From Pictodentalium vernedei (lineage: Eukaryota; Mollusca; Scaphopoda; Dentaliida; Dentaliidae), in NCBI GenBank assembly GCA_031216915.1, contig CM062297.1, forward strand, positions 532,912,971 to 532,976,970: DNA of 64,000 nt, given 5' to 3'. Within the stretch, counting starts at the first letter, position 1; every line of letters begins with the position of its first letter. A model generated the notes under the pieces. The model saw nothing but the letters and a program-made list of their open reading frames with translations, ran no database searches and was not told the DNA's origin. The translations under genes and the position numbers were made by a program. Positions 43,392-54,799 of this stretch are shown piece by piece.

Positions 43392-43961
43392 TACGAGGGG
43401 ATGTCAAAATGTTTTGAGCCTAACATAAATAAAGCTGGATATCGGTACAGAACATATTTATTTTTCAACATAGTCCCTTTGTAATGCAATACACTTGTTC
43501 CACTTGGTCTGCCAGTCGTTGATGCCGCGTCTGTAGAAGTCCATATCTTGGTCCCTGTAGCCAAACCTCCACAGCAGCGGTAAGTTCCTCATCATCTTGA
43601 AATCTTTGACCACGTAAGTTCTTCAACTTTGGAAAGAGATGGTAGTCACCTTGACCACGTAAGGGTTTCTTCAAATTTGGAAAGAGATGGTAGTCACTTG
43701 GTGACTACCATCTCTTTCCAAATTTGAAGAAAGTCTCACGTGGTCAGAGATTTCAAGATGATGAGGAACTTACTGCTGCCGTGGAAGCTTGGCAACAGGA
43801 CCAAGATATGGACTTCTACAGACGCGGCATCAACGAATGGCTGACCAGGTGGGACATGTGTATTGAATTACAAAGGGACTATGTTGAAAAATAAATATGT
43901 TCTGTACCGATACTCCAGCTTTATTTATGTTAGGCTCAAAACTTTTTGACATCCCCTCGTA
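43392..43961. mobile_element. Palindromic mariner: two inverted transposase 3' ends
   Basis: TA at both borders. The left arm (43394-43697) and right arm (43701-43959) are inverted copies joined through the 3-base loop TTG. Each arm has the mariner right end (CGAGGGGATGTCAAAA, then TTTTGAGCCTAACATAAATA) and the last 64 or so transposase codons. The left arm has an extra duplicated segment of about 45 bp (GACCACGTAAG...GGTAGTCACC). Neither arm has the catalytic region, so it could only move with a transposase made elsewhere. Confidence 0.88.
43700..43894 (+). pseudogene. Mariner transposase C-terminal fragment
   Basis: Open to a TAA stop at 43892: GDYHLFPNLKKVSRGQRFQD, then DEELTAAVEAW, DFYRRGINEWLTRWDMC and IELQRDYVEK. 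Mariner transposases end in this way (SDYHLFP..LK, FYxxGI..L..RW.KCI...GDYVEK). Everything before the DYHLFP motif, including the three catalytic Asp residues, is missing. The mirror copy on the minus strand (about 43497-43697) is interrupted by its duplicated segment. Confidence 0.9.
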
Positions 43962-44212
43962 GTGTTCGTGCTCAGTTTTCACGATTTAACCTCTTGGGAA
44001 CAGATGCGATGTGTGATTGTTGAAGATTAGGGAGAGATAGGTTCTTGCATCTTGTAATTTTATGAGCCACATAAGTTATCTACAAATTGCATGTCTTTCT
44101 GTCATCTAACTATGCTTGTTACCAAAGACAATGAATAAATAAGACAATGATAAGGTTTTTAATGAATAAATGAGATGAAGATAAGTTCTTTAGTGCATTG
44201 GCGAGCTGAAAT

Positions 44213-44578
44213 TATTTATTTATTTATTGGTGTTTAAGGTCACATACTTATGCACAATGGCTAATCGTGGCCGTGACAGTTTTAAGAGTGGAGGAAGCCG
44301 GAGTACCCGGAGAGAACCACCGAGCATCGACGAGCAACTGTCAGCTCATCAACATTCTAACTCTGTTCAAGCTTCTCTCAATCAGGGTTACGGCGGTTGA
44401 AGACATATGCACCATCGACGTGCAGTACACCTTAGTACACGGCATCATTGTGCCCCATGTAGGCAACCGGGATGAAGTACCTTGCCCAAGGACACAACGT
44501 AGGTCGTCCTGGACGGGAATCGAACTCGGTACCTCTAGCATAGAAGTCTAACAGTCTACATTGAGCCACCGTGCTCCC
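44213..44578 (-). mobile_element. SINE family C, full length, type-2 tail
   Basis: Perfect 13-bp duplications GGCGAGCTGAAAT (44200-44212, 44579-44591). Minus-strand head GGAGCACGGTGGCTCAATGT with B box CCGAGTTCGATTCCC, standard body, then a tail unlike the other full copies: GGCCACGATTAGCCATTGTG...GTGACCTTAAACACCAATAA, as in family D. Confidence 0.9.
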
Positions 44579-44591
44579 GGCGAGCTGAAAT

Positions 44592-45080
44592 AAATATCTC
44601 GAACTTCTTATATTCTCACCTCAACCATCTTATTGGAGGTTTTCATTCATCTATGTTTTTCAGGGTTATTGTAAAATCTTGACATATGCACTTTAATATT
44701 TCAAGATGAACGGATCTAGTGTTGCATTATTAATGATATTGGTATCACGTAGTGTTTCCAGTTTCTAAAAGATAAGTGTGTCTTCTTATCTGACAGCTGA
44801 ACATGAACGAAGTACTTACGTACTAGGCACATCTTTGAGACTACCGTTACCAACTTTGCTGAACGTCCATGTATAGCCACGTGGGCATTAATTACTTCAA
44901 CCTTCGATCCGGAAGGCACGCCATGTATAATGGGAGAAAATAGCAATCTGGGGGGGGGGGGGGATACCACAAACTGCTATTTTCGATATAGCATTCAGTG
45001 ACGCCCAGGCTCGTGTCTGCTATCCGGACTGTAACATGGAGTTGCTCGACTCTTCTTATGTTAACATTTATACACTCTAA
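44592..45080. other. No gene recognised; 14-G run
   Basis: G run at 44950-44963. The minus frame 44716-44970 begins in that run. Confidence 0.4.
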
Positions 45081-45194
45081 AATCAGTTGGGTTAAAAATC
45101 AACCCAAATCAACTGGGTTGAGTAAATATGAACCCAAATGGGTTCATATTTACTCAACCCAATTGATTTGGGTTGATTTTTAACCCAACTGATT
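45081..45194. repeat. Near-perfect palindrome, family I reference copy
   Basis: AATCAGTTGGGTTAAAAATC...GAGTAAATATGAACCCA pairs with its complement across AAT at the centre; about 55-bp arms with one or two mismatches. Its transcript would form a long RNA hairpin. Confidence 0.85.
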
Positions 45195-45784
45195 CTTTTT
45201 TTGGCGAGGTCAATTCAGTCAAGGAGTCTACTATTTCAGTGGTGGTTTGGGGTGGAAGTCGGGTGTGGCGCACGGCCATGCAAATACTGAATAGTTAGAA
45301 ATTCTGACAGACGATAAGTGACAAACAGAGGTTGCTGCGGTGTTTCGGAATTTCCGACATATAGCGGCAAACTTTGATTTAATGTGTTTCTCAGTGCCGT
45401 AATAATATCTCGGGGTCTATAAAATTGTACTCACTGGACAGTTATTCCACAGACTGAACAATTATTACGCCAACTGCTCGAAAGCATCTACCAAGCGTAT
45501 ACCCTAACCCTTCTGCACTGTATCGCACTTTTCGAGCGGAAGTCTTTGAACATGCCAAGCTGCCATACTCTTTTTAATGATGCTGTATGCACAAGACAGG
45601 TGTGCTTTCCATGTGGCTGTCTTTGAGCTTGTGGTGTACTGTCGACACTGAGCTATTAATATGAGTCCACATCACCTCGTAGAGCATTATTCAGCAAATT
45701 TGGATTCCGTGTAAAACTCTGCTAAATTTTCAATTTCGGCGAGCAGTATCTAAAACAACTTTTGTGTTCATACAGTTGCCCCAG

Positions 45785-46116
45785 CGGGGGGCGCGGTGGT
45801 TCAGTAGGTAGAGATGCTGGCTGCAAGCCGAGAGGTCCTCGGTTCGAATCCTTGGGCAAGACACTTCACTTCCATTGCCCACGTGGGGGCACGGTGGCGT
45901 TGTGTACTAAGACGTACTGCACGCCTATGGTGCACTTGTCTTCAACCAATTCTAACCCTGCTTGTGTGGAGTTAGTATGTTGGGGAGCCTGACAGTTGGT
46001 CGCCGTTGCTCGGTGGTTGTCTCCGGGTACTTCGGCTTCCCCCACCCGTAAATCTGTCCGACACGAAGTGACCTTGGCTGTCGAAAGTGTAGTTAAACCC
46101 CAATAAATAATTAAAT
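45785..46116 (+). mobile_element. SINE family C, reference full-length copy
   Basis: Duplications AGTTGCCCCAG and AGTTGTCCCAG flank it. The head has a textbook pol III promoter: A box TGGTTCAGTAGG and B box GGTTCGAATCC. Body, then GTGTAGTTAAACCCCAATAA. About 330 bp. Confidence 0.92.
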
Positions 46117-46127
46117 AGTTGTCCCAG

Positions 46128-46695
46128 TTGAGTTTTTAGTTTGCCGATTGGGCAGATTTCTTTCGGGAAGAAAGTCCTCGATAAGGTGAAACAGGGGTCT
46201 TTTTGTTCTTTTTTTTATAAAAAAAATAGTTTACGTCTTCGGGCAGCGAGAGATATTATCAAAAAGGGCGTACCATGTACGCCTTTTATGATGACGTCCC
46301 TCGCTAAGTTTTTAAAATGGCAACGGGAACTTAAAACATAAGCTGAGAAGTTTAAAATATATATATTGGTCCCGCGGTCCTTTAAAACCCAACGGCTCTT
46401 TTCAGTGGACTGATTACTCGAATATGTTATACAATTATACTGACAATATATGTTTCAGTAAAAGTGAAGTAGCAAATCATCCAAGAATTTATAAAAAAAA
46501 ATTGTTATTGTCCATCAGTTTTGTTATTGAAATCCGGGCGTTTATTCCAGTACAACACTTGCCTGCAGAGGCTAAAACCCCATCGACGAGTGAGTCCATA
46601 TGCTGTACAAAGTTTCCATTCATTTCTCACTCAAGTACCATGGTTTCTGGTCCATTCTGCTTTCGCTCTTTACTGTCAGAAGCATTCAAAATGAT
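46128..46695. other. No gene recognised
   Basis: Small hairpin AAAAGGGCGTACCATGTACGCCTTTT near 46261 (perfect stem GGCGTAC). Open frames here lack domains. Confidence 0.4.
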
Positions 46696-47007
46696 GGGAG
46701 CCCGGTGGCTCACTGGTAGACTGTTCGACTTCTATCCCCGCCCGGGACGGCCCACGTTATGTCCTTGGGTAAGGCACAATATCCCGGTTGCCTACATGGG
46801 GGCACGATGATGCCGTGTACTAAGGCGTACTGTGGAAAACAAGTTCTGGTTCACTGGTTAGAAATAACCAACGACTGGGGAGGAAGTTGTCAAGAGTGGG
46901 CAGCATATCGGTATGAACGATTAGCTAAACTTGACTCCATAGCATTGTTGCGATCATGCTATATGCCATATATGCTGAAAGTGACCTTGGACGCAAATAA
47001 ATAAATT
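46696..47007 (+). mobile_element. Chimeric SINE: family C head joined to family D body
   Basis: Family C head and start of body (GGGAGCCCGGTGGCTCACTG, TATGTCCTTGGGTAAGGCAC, TACTAAGGCGTACTG) switch at about 46843 to family D (TGGAAAACAAGTTCTGGTTC...GAAAGTGACCTTGGACGCAAATAAATAAA). I found no second target duplication at the junction, which points to one chimeric unit over two adjacent insertions. No clear outer duplication either. Confidence 0.7.
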
Positions 47008-47531
47008 TAATCATGACCTTCAGTCAAGTTGTTTTTAGTCAAGTGGTCGTCTGCCAACGTGTTGTTTTTTGTCAAGTGTCGTCCACCTATTTAGGCAGAT
47101 GACACTTGACTGGAAACGGTTTAGCAGGATATACAGAACTTTCTCCTACACAACTTATTAGGCAAAAATCTCAAAATCAGAACACCTGCAAAACAACACA
47201 GAACTTTGCAATGAATCGTTACGGGATTTTCGTGTGTAAATGGGCGCTGCCGCTCCGTGAGAAAGTATGTAAAGGACTAAAATTATCAGGATAGGAGATA
47301 CAAAAATGAGATTCGGTTGTGGTGGCTTTACACCTCAGTTCGGCTGGCGCTTTATTGTGAATAAAAATTCAGGCCTGGCATTTTCCGGAGTCCGATTTAT
47401 TCGCTCGCCTACTGCTCGCCTTAAAAAATAAGGAGGGCGAAAACTAGCTCTCCTGGCCTTAGAAAATAATGATCACTCTAACCGCCTATTCCTAAAACAC
47501 ACATCTTTTCAGACCTCTGCCATGTTAGTAG

Positions 47532-47624
47532 TCTCCGTAAGACGGCCACACTGTCCCTCCCACACCTCCGGGCCTTGCCGAGGCCCGGAGGTGTAGGAGG
47601 GACAGTGTAGCCGTCTCACAGAGG
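47532..47624. repeat. GC-rich near-perfect hairpin M
   Basis: TCTCCGTAAGACGGCCACAC, TGTCCCTCCCACACCTCCGG pair with CCGGAGGTGTAGGAGGGACA, GTGTAGCCGTCTCACAGAGG; loop CCTTGCCGAGG. Unlike its AT-rich surroundings in composition. Confidence 0.8.
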
Positions 47625-48579
47625 ATATCTTGTTAGCAGCACCAAATAAAATGTACAAAGCCCACTAGGCAGAATTCATTAATGGTAAAACTTCATGTTG
47701 CCACTTTTAGCTTTTTTTTTAGCTTGAGGAGAGCTAATCGCTCGTCTAGGCCATGCGATGGGGGCGATTTTTAGCCCTCCTGCATTTGTAAGAATGCCCG
47801 GCCTGATAATTCCAACTTCATCTTTATTCGACAAGAACATGGCAAATAAGTTTCGTTCGATGTCGAATAACGCATTTATACTTTAAAATGTCAGTGATTT
47901 GTATTCATGTTTCTTTACCCGGCATTTCATCCAAAAATGGTTATGTGCGTCAGCATTTTCATGGTGATAATTATCCTACGCATTTATTGACGATTAGCAA
48001 AGCAGATACTGCATACCGCATAGCGAAAAAGAAACGAAAATAATGCCTCAGATTTCTTTTTTCGGAAGGTAAGATTCTAGTGTTGCGGGGAGGAAAGCGG
48101 ACAGAGAATTCGAAATCCTCTGCCGCGTTTGTGATCACAATTCTGTAAAGCAAGAGAATGCTATGGCATTCATGTCGAAATGACCGGAACTCTGAAGGAG
48201 GGCCGCTCCCCTTAGAAGTATTTGATAAAAATGTCTGTTGGAATTTTTGTTCTACACAATGGCGCGCGCATTGACGTGAAATGCAACTGATAATTGTCAG
48301 TTTGAGAAGGAGTTATGCTTGTTAGACATCAGGAAATCCTAAATTTCAAGTGGGGGAGTCGAGGCCACAAAAAAATCTGACATAAACTGGCAACGCATCG
48401 TATCGGCGCTTGCCATTCGCTTGTTTTCGCCAGAATTTTATTTTCTCCAGACACTATAAAACGAAATAGCTGTCTGCATCACTGGTGCGCAAATTCTTAT
48501 TGTTTAAAAAAAACCAAAAGATTGTTGAAACACTCCTCATCCTTATGAGACGGATGACGAATGTACAGTGCTCATAGAC
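47625..48579. other. No gene recognised
   Basis: No repeat family or coding signal seen. Confidence 0.4.
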
Positions 48580-48827
48580 TTAACCCTTTACACAATACGA
48601 AAGGCAGACGACACTTGTAAATAACATTTTTGAACAACTAATTTTTTCATTTTTTGCGTCATAAACATAGCTTATGACCCCTCATTTGTACTAGCTCAAC
48701 GAGCTCGTTCGAATGGTGTGTCAAAAGCTGTGTTTTTGAGACAAAAAAAATGAAATAGATAATGATGAATGGTGATTTTGTGGATAGTTTTAGTCTGTTT
48801 GGGCGGTAACTTTGGTTAAAGGGTTGA
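48580..48827 (+). mobile_element. TTAA MITE family A, copy A15
   Basis: TTAACCCTTTACACAATACG to TTTGGTTAAAGGGTTGA. Core CTAGCTCAACGAGCTCGTTCG; moderately old. Confidence 0.8.
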
Positions 48828-49308
48828 ACGCCACTTTCACGTGTACAGACGGTTTCCCAACGAGGAACATAAAACACGTTTTCTTCAGTTACAACACAAA
48901 GTGCATTGCTCTAAACAGAATGTGTCGATCTCAAACTTTTTCTTCGGTAAACAAAGCCAAACGCGTTAGTGGATGCTGTTCGGCGTTTCTTCATGGACTT
49001 GAAAGCAAAAGCTCGGAGGAGCCTCTGAGGACGACATTCAGCACTTAAAGCTAATAATCTTCTTTCTGATTACTTTGAAATTACTTTCCCAGTTCCAAGT
49101 TTCTTATATTTATGCAAATAATGACACATTTCAAATTGTTGCTTGTATTTGCTGTCTTGGTTCCATTTTGCCCTGAAAACATGAAAGTAAAAGCTGTGTT
49201 TATACTTCTACGACTGATTCTTTTGACATAAAATCCATTATCTGTAGTGCTGATATTGCATTAAAATTTTGCTTTGCAAATCATTTCTTCGTGCGTTGGG
49301 AGATTTTT

Positions 49309-49560
49309 TTAACCCTTTACCCAACGTAACGGCCAAAACCGGGCAGCGCTATTCTCAAAAATCGCCAATTAATTTTCAAAATATTTTCATTTTTTGTCTC
49401 AAAAACATAGGTTATGACCCCTCGTTGGAACGAGCTCGTCGAGCTCGTTCCAACGAGGGGTCATAACCTATGTTTTTGAGACAAAAAAATGAAAAAAATT
49501 AGTTATTCAAGATTTTTTTTTGCAAGTGTCGTCTGCTTTTCATGTTAGGTAAAGGGTTAA
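49309..49560 (-). mobile_element. TTAA MITE family A, young copy A16
   Basis: TTAACCCTTTACCCAACGTA to CATGTTAGGTAAAGGGTTAA with a perfect hairpin. It differs from 61870-62120 at only about three positions, so both moved recently. Confidence 0.95.
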
Positions 49561-49724
49561 AAATCTTTTTACTGAAAGTGTTTGAGCAATGCAAGGCTTT
49601 CAAGGACTGTGACTGAGGTGTAGGGGCAAATCACAAATCGTCGAGGGTTATTGGGTAGTTAGCGTCCCTAGCTGGGGGGGGGGGGGGGGGGGGGTTCTGG
49701 GAACCGTCCTACAAGTACCATGAT

Positions 49725-49850
49725 ACATCAGTGGTTTGTTGAAATTCTTTGAAAAATTTGAAAAAAAAAATATTCAAAATAACAGATTTTGATATCGTAT
49801 AGGGTTAAAACATGCGTTGGTCGGATATGGTCGACTACTTTTGATAAAAG
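49725..49850. mobile_element. TTAA MITE family B, half copy
   Basis: TGGTTTGTTGAAATTCTTTGAAAAAT and CAGATTTTGATATCGTATAG match one arm of family B; the hairpin partner and clean ends are absent. A 21-G run (49674-49694) lies just upstream. Confidence 0.55.
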
Positions 49851-50863
49851 GATAACACTGTGTTTGTAAGAGATGAGCGGTGATAAAATGATGAAAATAA
49901 TGTTTTATATCTCAATTGTAAGGTTTAATGGCATGAGCGTCCAACAATAACAAGTGAGTGATTTTTCATACCGCAGATTTCGGTTTCGATCAAAGTTATT
50001 TTTTACTGAAAAATTCTACGCAAAATTATTTCTATCGTGCAATTCTCTCGGCAGCCCGAAAGTATTTGAGGCAAGGAAAAATGTGAATTAGATTTAGTGG
50101 AATGGAAGGGGTGGGCAATGGCAGGAGTTGTTAGCACTGATTTGTTAAACTCCATTGCGGCAACTGATTGAGATTTTTCAAATGAATGTGAGCATGCGTA
50201 TCTTAACAGTTCGATCTTGTCACTTACAATGACTAATTTTCAGACGTTCACACCAATGTGTGTGGAATCACGACATTCATGTCCTTGCAGACATACTAAC
50301 TCTCCTCGCCCTCGGAAAGTGATTGGAGTAAACCAACAGGGAAAACGAGAATCAATTTACCATCATTGTGATTTCAGTTTTGCCTATACCATGTCAACTC
50401 CTGGGGAAGCATATACTATTGATTTTATATTACCAGGGTTTCGAGTGTGTATAACGATTGTAGGCTGATGAATAACACTCCGAAAGATTACCTGGAACAC
50501 GAAACCGTAACAACGCACATCAAAGATCAGGTCCCTTTTGGTTTAAAGCGTAAATATGTTACGAGGGATTGGCGTTTAGTTATATAATGATGATTGACGC
50601 CCCCATTTAGCTCCGTGGCACAAATTAGGTGGCATTTCTTCAGTATTGGCAATTTCACGTTTCGATTCTCTCAAATTCCACAAAGGCACCTTCAACCTGC
50701 ACAACGAACGCCTCAATCCGCACAGGGGATAACCATTCACAACCCATATGAGAGAAGATTGTGAGTGCATCAACGTCACCGTTAATGCAGCGAGAAGGTT
50801 TTTTCTCATATCGAGTTATTTTGCAATCGACCCCCCCCCCCCCTTCTTTGTCCACAAATTTCT
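49851..50863. other. No gene recognised; 13-C run
   Basis: The frame 50217-50468 has no recognised domain. C run at 50831-50843. Confidence 0.4.
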
Positions 50864-51134
50864 TTAACCCTTCTTATACGACCAGCGTAATTCAAACAGA
50901 AATCACCATTCAAGTCTGTTGTTTCTTCAGTTTTTACCTGTATAACATAACGTATGGAACTCATTGGAAAAAGTTCAACACAGCTTATGATACTCATTGG
51001 AACGCGCTCACCAAGCTCATTCCAGTGAGGAGGTCATAAGTTACGTTTTGGAAGCGAAAATCGAAAAACTGTAGTTATTTGATAAAGTTGTTTTCGCAAG
51101 AGTCGTCTACAAGTCGTGTTTGGCAAAGGGTATT
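50864..51134 (-). mobile_element. TTAA MITE family A, old copy A17
   Basis: TTAACCCTTCTTATACGACC to GTGTTTGGCAAAGGGTATTG. Core CATTGGAACGCGCTCACCAAGC is heavily altered; GCAAGAGTCGTCTAC near the right end fits a reversed copy. Confidence 0.6.
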
Positions 51135-51572
51135 GACGAGAGAAGTTGGGTGACCCTTCCCCTACCAAGGAGTTTGTCAAAAAAATTGGCACTTTGGTGG
51201 ATTTCAAGTCATGCTTGCGTGATGACCTTTTTATGCTAAAAATAACTGTCAGTGGTCAACTGAATTAAAGTAGATTTCGTATCTTTGACACCCACTCATT
51301 TTATTTGCAAAGTGTAAGTTCGGAAGGAAAGCACCCCTCCCTCTCTCTCATTCATTAAGAGGAGTGACACCCTAAACGTTTCAACAGAAATTAGCAATAC
51401 AAAGCTTCATCGGAAATTTTGTCTCGACCCACCATCAGTTATATGAACTCCTGTCTGTCACTGATCTCTATACAACGGGATCATGAGTGAAAAATCTCAG
51501 ACCCCCCCCCCCCCCCACCCCAACTCGCCAAGATGGCGTAAAGTCAATCAACTCAGTAAATCCTCCCAATCG

Positions 51573-51650
51573 ATGACGTTTGATGGCGTGAAAGCTGTAA
51601 CGCTGTGACTATAGTCACAGCGTAACAGCTTTCACTTTATCAAACGTCAT
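51573..51650. repeat. Hairpin N
   Basis: ATGACGTTTGATGGCGTGAA, AGCTGTAACGCTGTGACTAT pair with ATAGTCACAGCG, TAACAGCTTTCACTTTATCA, AACGTCAT. The centre ACTATAGT is perfect. Confidence 0.75.
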
Positions 51651-53102
51651 GGTTTTTACCTACCACGAAAACTAATACCACTGTATGAATTTTCCAATCT
51701 TGGCACTTGTTTTTTGTCAGTAATAACTAAAATAAGTTGAAACTATTCAATTTGCAATGCCACGTAAAATGTGTACATCACCAGCATATTCATTTTTAAC
51801 AGACATCAAAGTATACACTTTAAAAGTGATCGGCAGTTGCGAGGCGTCAGGAACTTGAAAACCTTCGAAACTTGTAGTTGTTGTTGTTGTTGAGCATTAT
51901 TGATTCATTGCAACTCCCCCCCCCCCCCTCCCAGGCTGGCGGCGATGGAGACACTTTTCTATATGTGACCAATGAGCGTTCCAGTAATCCATTTGTTTTG
52001 AGATCAGTGGCTCCTGCACATCATTGCCATATGGATATGTTGTTGCACGTGTCCTCGCGCTGCAATGTTAAACATTATAGTCCGAAGTGACAACTGCTGC
52101 AGAAATTGGTAAAAGGATAGAACACTCCTCTCTCTATTCATTAAAAGATTCCTTATGTATATTACGCGAATTTGCGGCTCTCAGTCAAGTGTTTTTGCAC
52201 TGCGATGGAAGATGCACCTGTTCTCGCAATTACTTCCTTTGTTTTACAAGTGGCTTTGTGTGCACTCCTTTTTTCGGATAAGTACACCCTCTATCTCATT
52301 ATGTTCTCTTCATATCTTATTACAGTAGGCTAATTACTCTGACGATCTGCCTCAGAAACTTAGTGATTATTCACATCGTTGTGAAATAATGGCCTTGTTT
52401 GTTTTCTGTCGATGGTTATGTAGAAATATTGAGTTATGTGTGAATGGCACTTTTCATTCTGTTCTATGTAATATTTTCGCTCATGGCCTATTTTCATTTT
52501 GTTGTAAACACCAACAACTTGAAGCCTAACGTCGCAACCATCCATTCACTCCCACAATGCAGTATTATACAGTATGGTCGTCGTGGACTGGCCACTTCCC
52601 ACGGGTGGGCAACATTTTCACGGACGTAATAATATTAGATTCCAAACACTAATTATATAGGAATAATCATCAAAAATTTAATTAATGAAGCACCGGGTAC
52701 AACCCGGTGCTTCATTAATTAAAATTTGGCTGATGATGATTTTTATTACCTGGTAAACGCATGCGTGGACATCACTACCCACGCGGGACTACGACCAGTC
52801 CACGGCGACTTCACTGTAGGAACCCCGACAATGACGGTTCCTGTATGTGCTGGGGAGAAAAGTTCTTTTAACATGAGCAGTTGTTTCCACTCTAGTGTCG
52901 TCTGCGTCAAATATAATCAAAGATTATATGTTTCATTTTGGACCAGAGCTGCAGAAATAATACACAAGTATTGATTAAAGCAAAAACGCCTTGGCGACGC
53001 GCAAACAGATGCTTAACAGTCGGGGCATTTTCTTCTGTTATTTGCAGTCTTCGACATCGGTTCGCTCTTGATATTAATCATGTAATATCTCATGAGAATA
53101 TA
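51651..53102. other. No gene recognised; one hairpin and C run
   Basis: C run at 51916-51928. A perfect hairpin at 52672-52729 (TTAATTAATGAAGCACCGGG / CCCGGTGCTTCATTAATTAA). The frames 51878-52090, 52087-52281 and 52726-52974 show no domain. Confidence 0.45.
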
Positions 53103-54373
53103 TACTATTAAAAAAGTAGGGGATATTTGATAAAAGTGAGATATATGAAGAAATATATTTATATTTTCATCAAAAAGACAGTTGAGGCATTGCACTGTGA
53201 CATCGGGTGAACGATTTCAGCGATAGTTGGGTGTCTGACATGCACACACTCCACGCACTGAGCTGTAGAAGACATGGGCGGTCAGTCAGAGAATTTACCA
53301 CATTCAGTCCAAGACTTCAATACCTTGTAAATCTTCCTCGGTTCGCGAGACTAGCGCGGATCCGACGTGGCATACTCCTCACCAAACGTCCAATATCAGC
53401 TTGACTGATGTTATTCCATTCTTTCTGCAGAGCAGAGGCGAGTTCCTGGACATTAGTAGGGGGTTGCTGGCGTTGTCGTAGGCGCCTGCCAAGCATATCC
53501 CAGACGTGCTCGATTGGTGAAAGGTCTGGACTAAGTGCTGGCCAAGGCAGTGTAGTGATGTTCTGCTCCTGGAGGAACTCTGTAGCGAAACGGGCCCTGT
53601 GTGCTCTTGCATTATCATCTTGGAAAATGAATCGACGGCCGTGACATCGCGCAAATGGCACCACATGAGCTGCTAACATGTTGTCACGGCGGTACTGCCA
53701 TGTGACACGCCCTTAGTGACAAGTAATGCTGTTCTGCTTGTCATGGTTATGCCTCCCCACACCATAACCGATCCACTACCAAAACGATCGTGCTGCCTAA
53801 CGGTTACGTCGTGGTATCGTTCGTTTGCCGGCGGCGGCGGCGGCCACACTCTAAGTCGAAAGTGAACCTCGATTCATCGGAAAACATGCCGTTGCTCCAT
53901 CGACGACTGTCCCAGCACTGTCGTGCTCCACACCAATTACGCCTTGCTGCGATGTGACGTTCAGTCAAGCGTGTAGTTATTCGAGGTCGTCGAGCCTACA
54001 AATTCCCGCTGTGTCGGCGATTTCGGATAGTCTGACCACTGACTCGCACATCTGTTCGTCACGTGTCAGTCTTCGCATACGTCAAAAGTTACGTTTCGAA
54101 TAGAAAATATTGATGAACGAGTTAATACCAAGAAAAGAATGATGAGACCTCCGAAAAAGCCCGTCCAGTGCAAATGAAAATTTCAAGACGTACCCCACAG
54201 ACATTAACGCGGCCCTCGTGCGAAAAACCTGCACGAAGTTTTCGTGGGCCAGTGACATTCATGATCCACACTAAACTTGGTAACATATTGATGTATCCAA
54301 TCACGCGTATTCAATACCATTTTCCGAAAATATCAACATCAGTTTGGATATCCCCTACTTTTTTGGAATAGTA
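53103..54373 (-). mobile_element. Third Tc1-like transposon, shortened
   Basis: TA borders with inverted ends: left CTATTAAAAAAGTAGGGGAT, right reading inward CTATTCCAAAAAAGTAGGGG. 1.27 kb, shorter than the usual 1.5-1.7 kb because the 5' part of the transposase is missing. Confidence 0.85.
53317..54069 (-). pseudogene. Tc1-like transposase, N-terminus missing, broken
   Basis: Minus strand: VRVSGQTIRNRRHSGNL, stop, ARRPRITTRLTERHIAARRN, WCGARQCWDSRRWSNGMFSD with the first Asp in FSDESRF, VMVWGGI, then a frame change near 53690. The rest is open: FQDDNARAHRARF (second Asp), PALSPDLSPIEHVWDMLGRR (third residue Glu kept), end ANRGRFTRY. A CGC triplet expansion (GRRRRRRQ) replaces the usual RRVWRR. 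The N-terminal DNA-binding domain is absent. All three catalytic residues are present, but in different frames. Confidence 0.9.
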
Positions 54374-54676
54374 TATTTGATTCTTGGACTTCTGTCAAAC
54401 GCACAGCCTGTCATACCAGTGGAGACCCATTGTACTTGACTCGGGTTGGTGGGGGGGCAATCGTGACCAATTTGGTCACTGCTACTGCATGTATTTGTTT
54501 ATCCACAAGTGAATGTCCGACAATTTTTGCGATTTTAACCGGTTGAGTGCTAGAAGCCATGCACTATCGGGTTTTCACAAAGATAATGAAGATACCAGAG
54601 CAAAAGCCTATGTTTTTCTTGCTCGTGTTTCATATTCAGTCAAGTGCAAATAATATTCTGTTTATATGAGTCTGTT

Positions 54677-54730
54677 CCATTACAAATTATTGGAGAGTGC
54701 CTGTAGGCAATCTCCAGTAATTTGTAATAA
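54677..54730. repeat. Hairpin repeat H, copy 2
   Basis: CATTACAAATTATTGGAGAGT... pairs with TCTCCAGTAATTTGTAATAA; related to 20224-20278. Confidence 0.65.
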
Positions 54731-54799
54731 CACAAATTTTGAATAACAAATTCAGACCTCAAAAATTAATCTAGCCCTTAACCAGTTAAACTACAATCC

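Noticed and set aside
44716-44970. 84-codon minus-strand frame starting in the G run
   Set aside because: Start depends on a homopolymer run and there is no domain.
45785-45860. A functional tRNA gene
   Set aside because: A and B boxes are present, but the cloverleaf stems do not close and SINE body follows directly.
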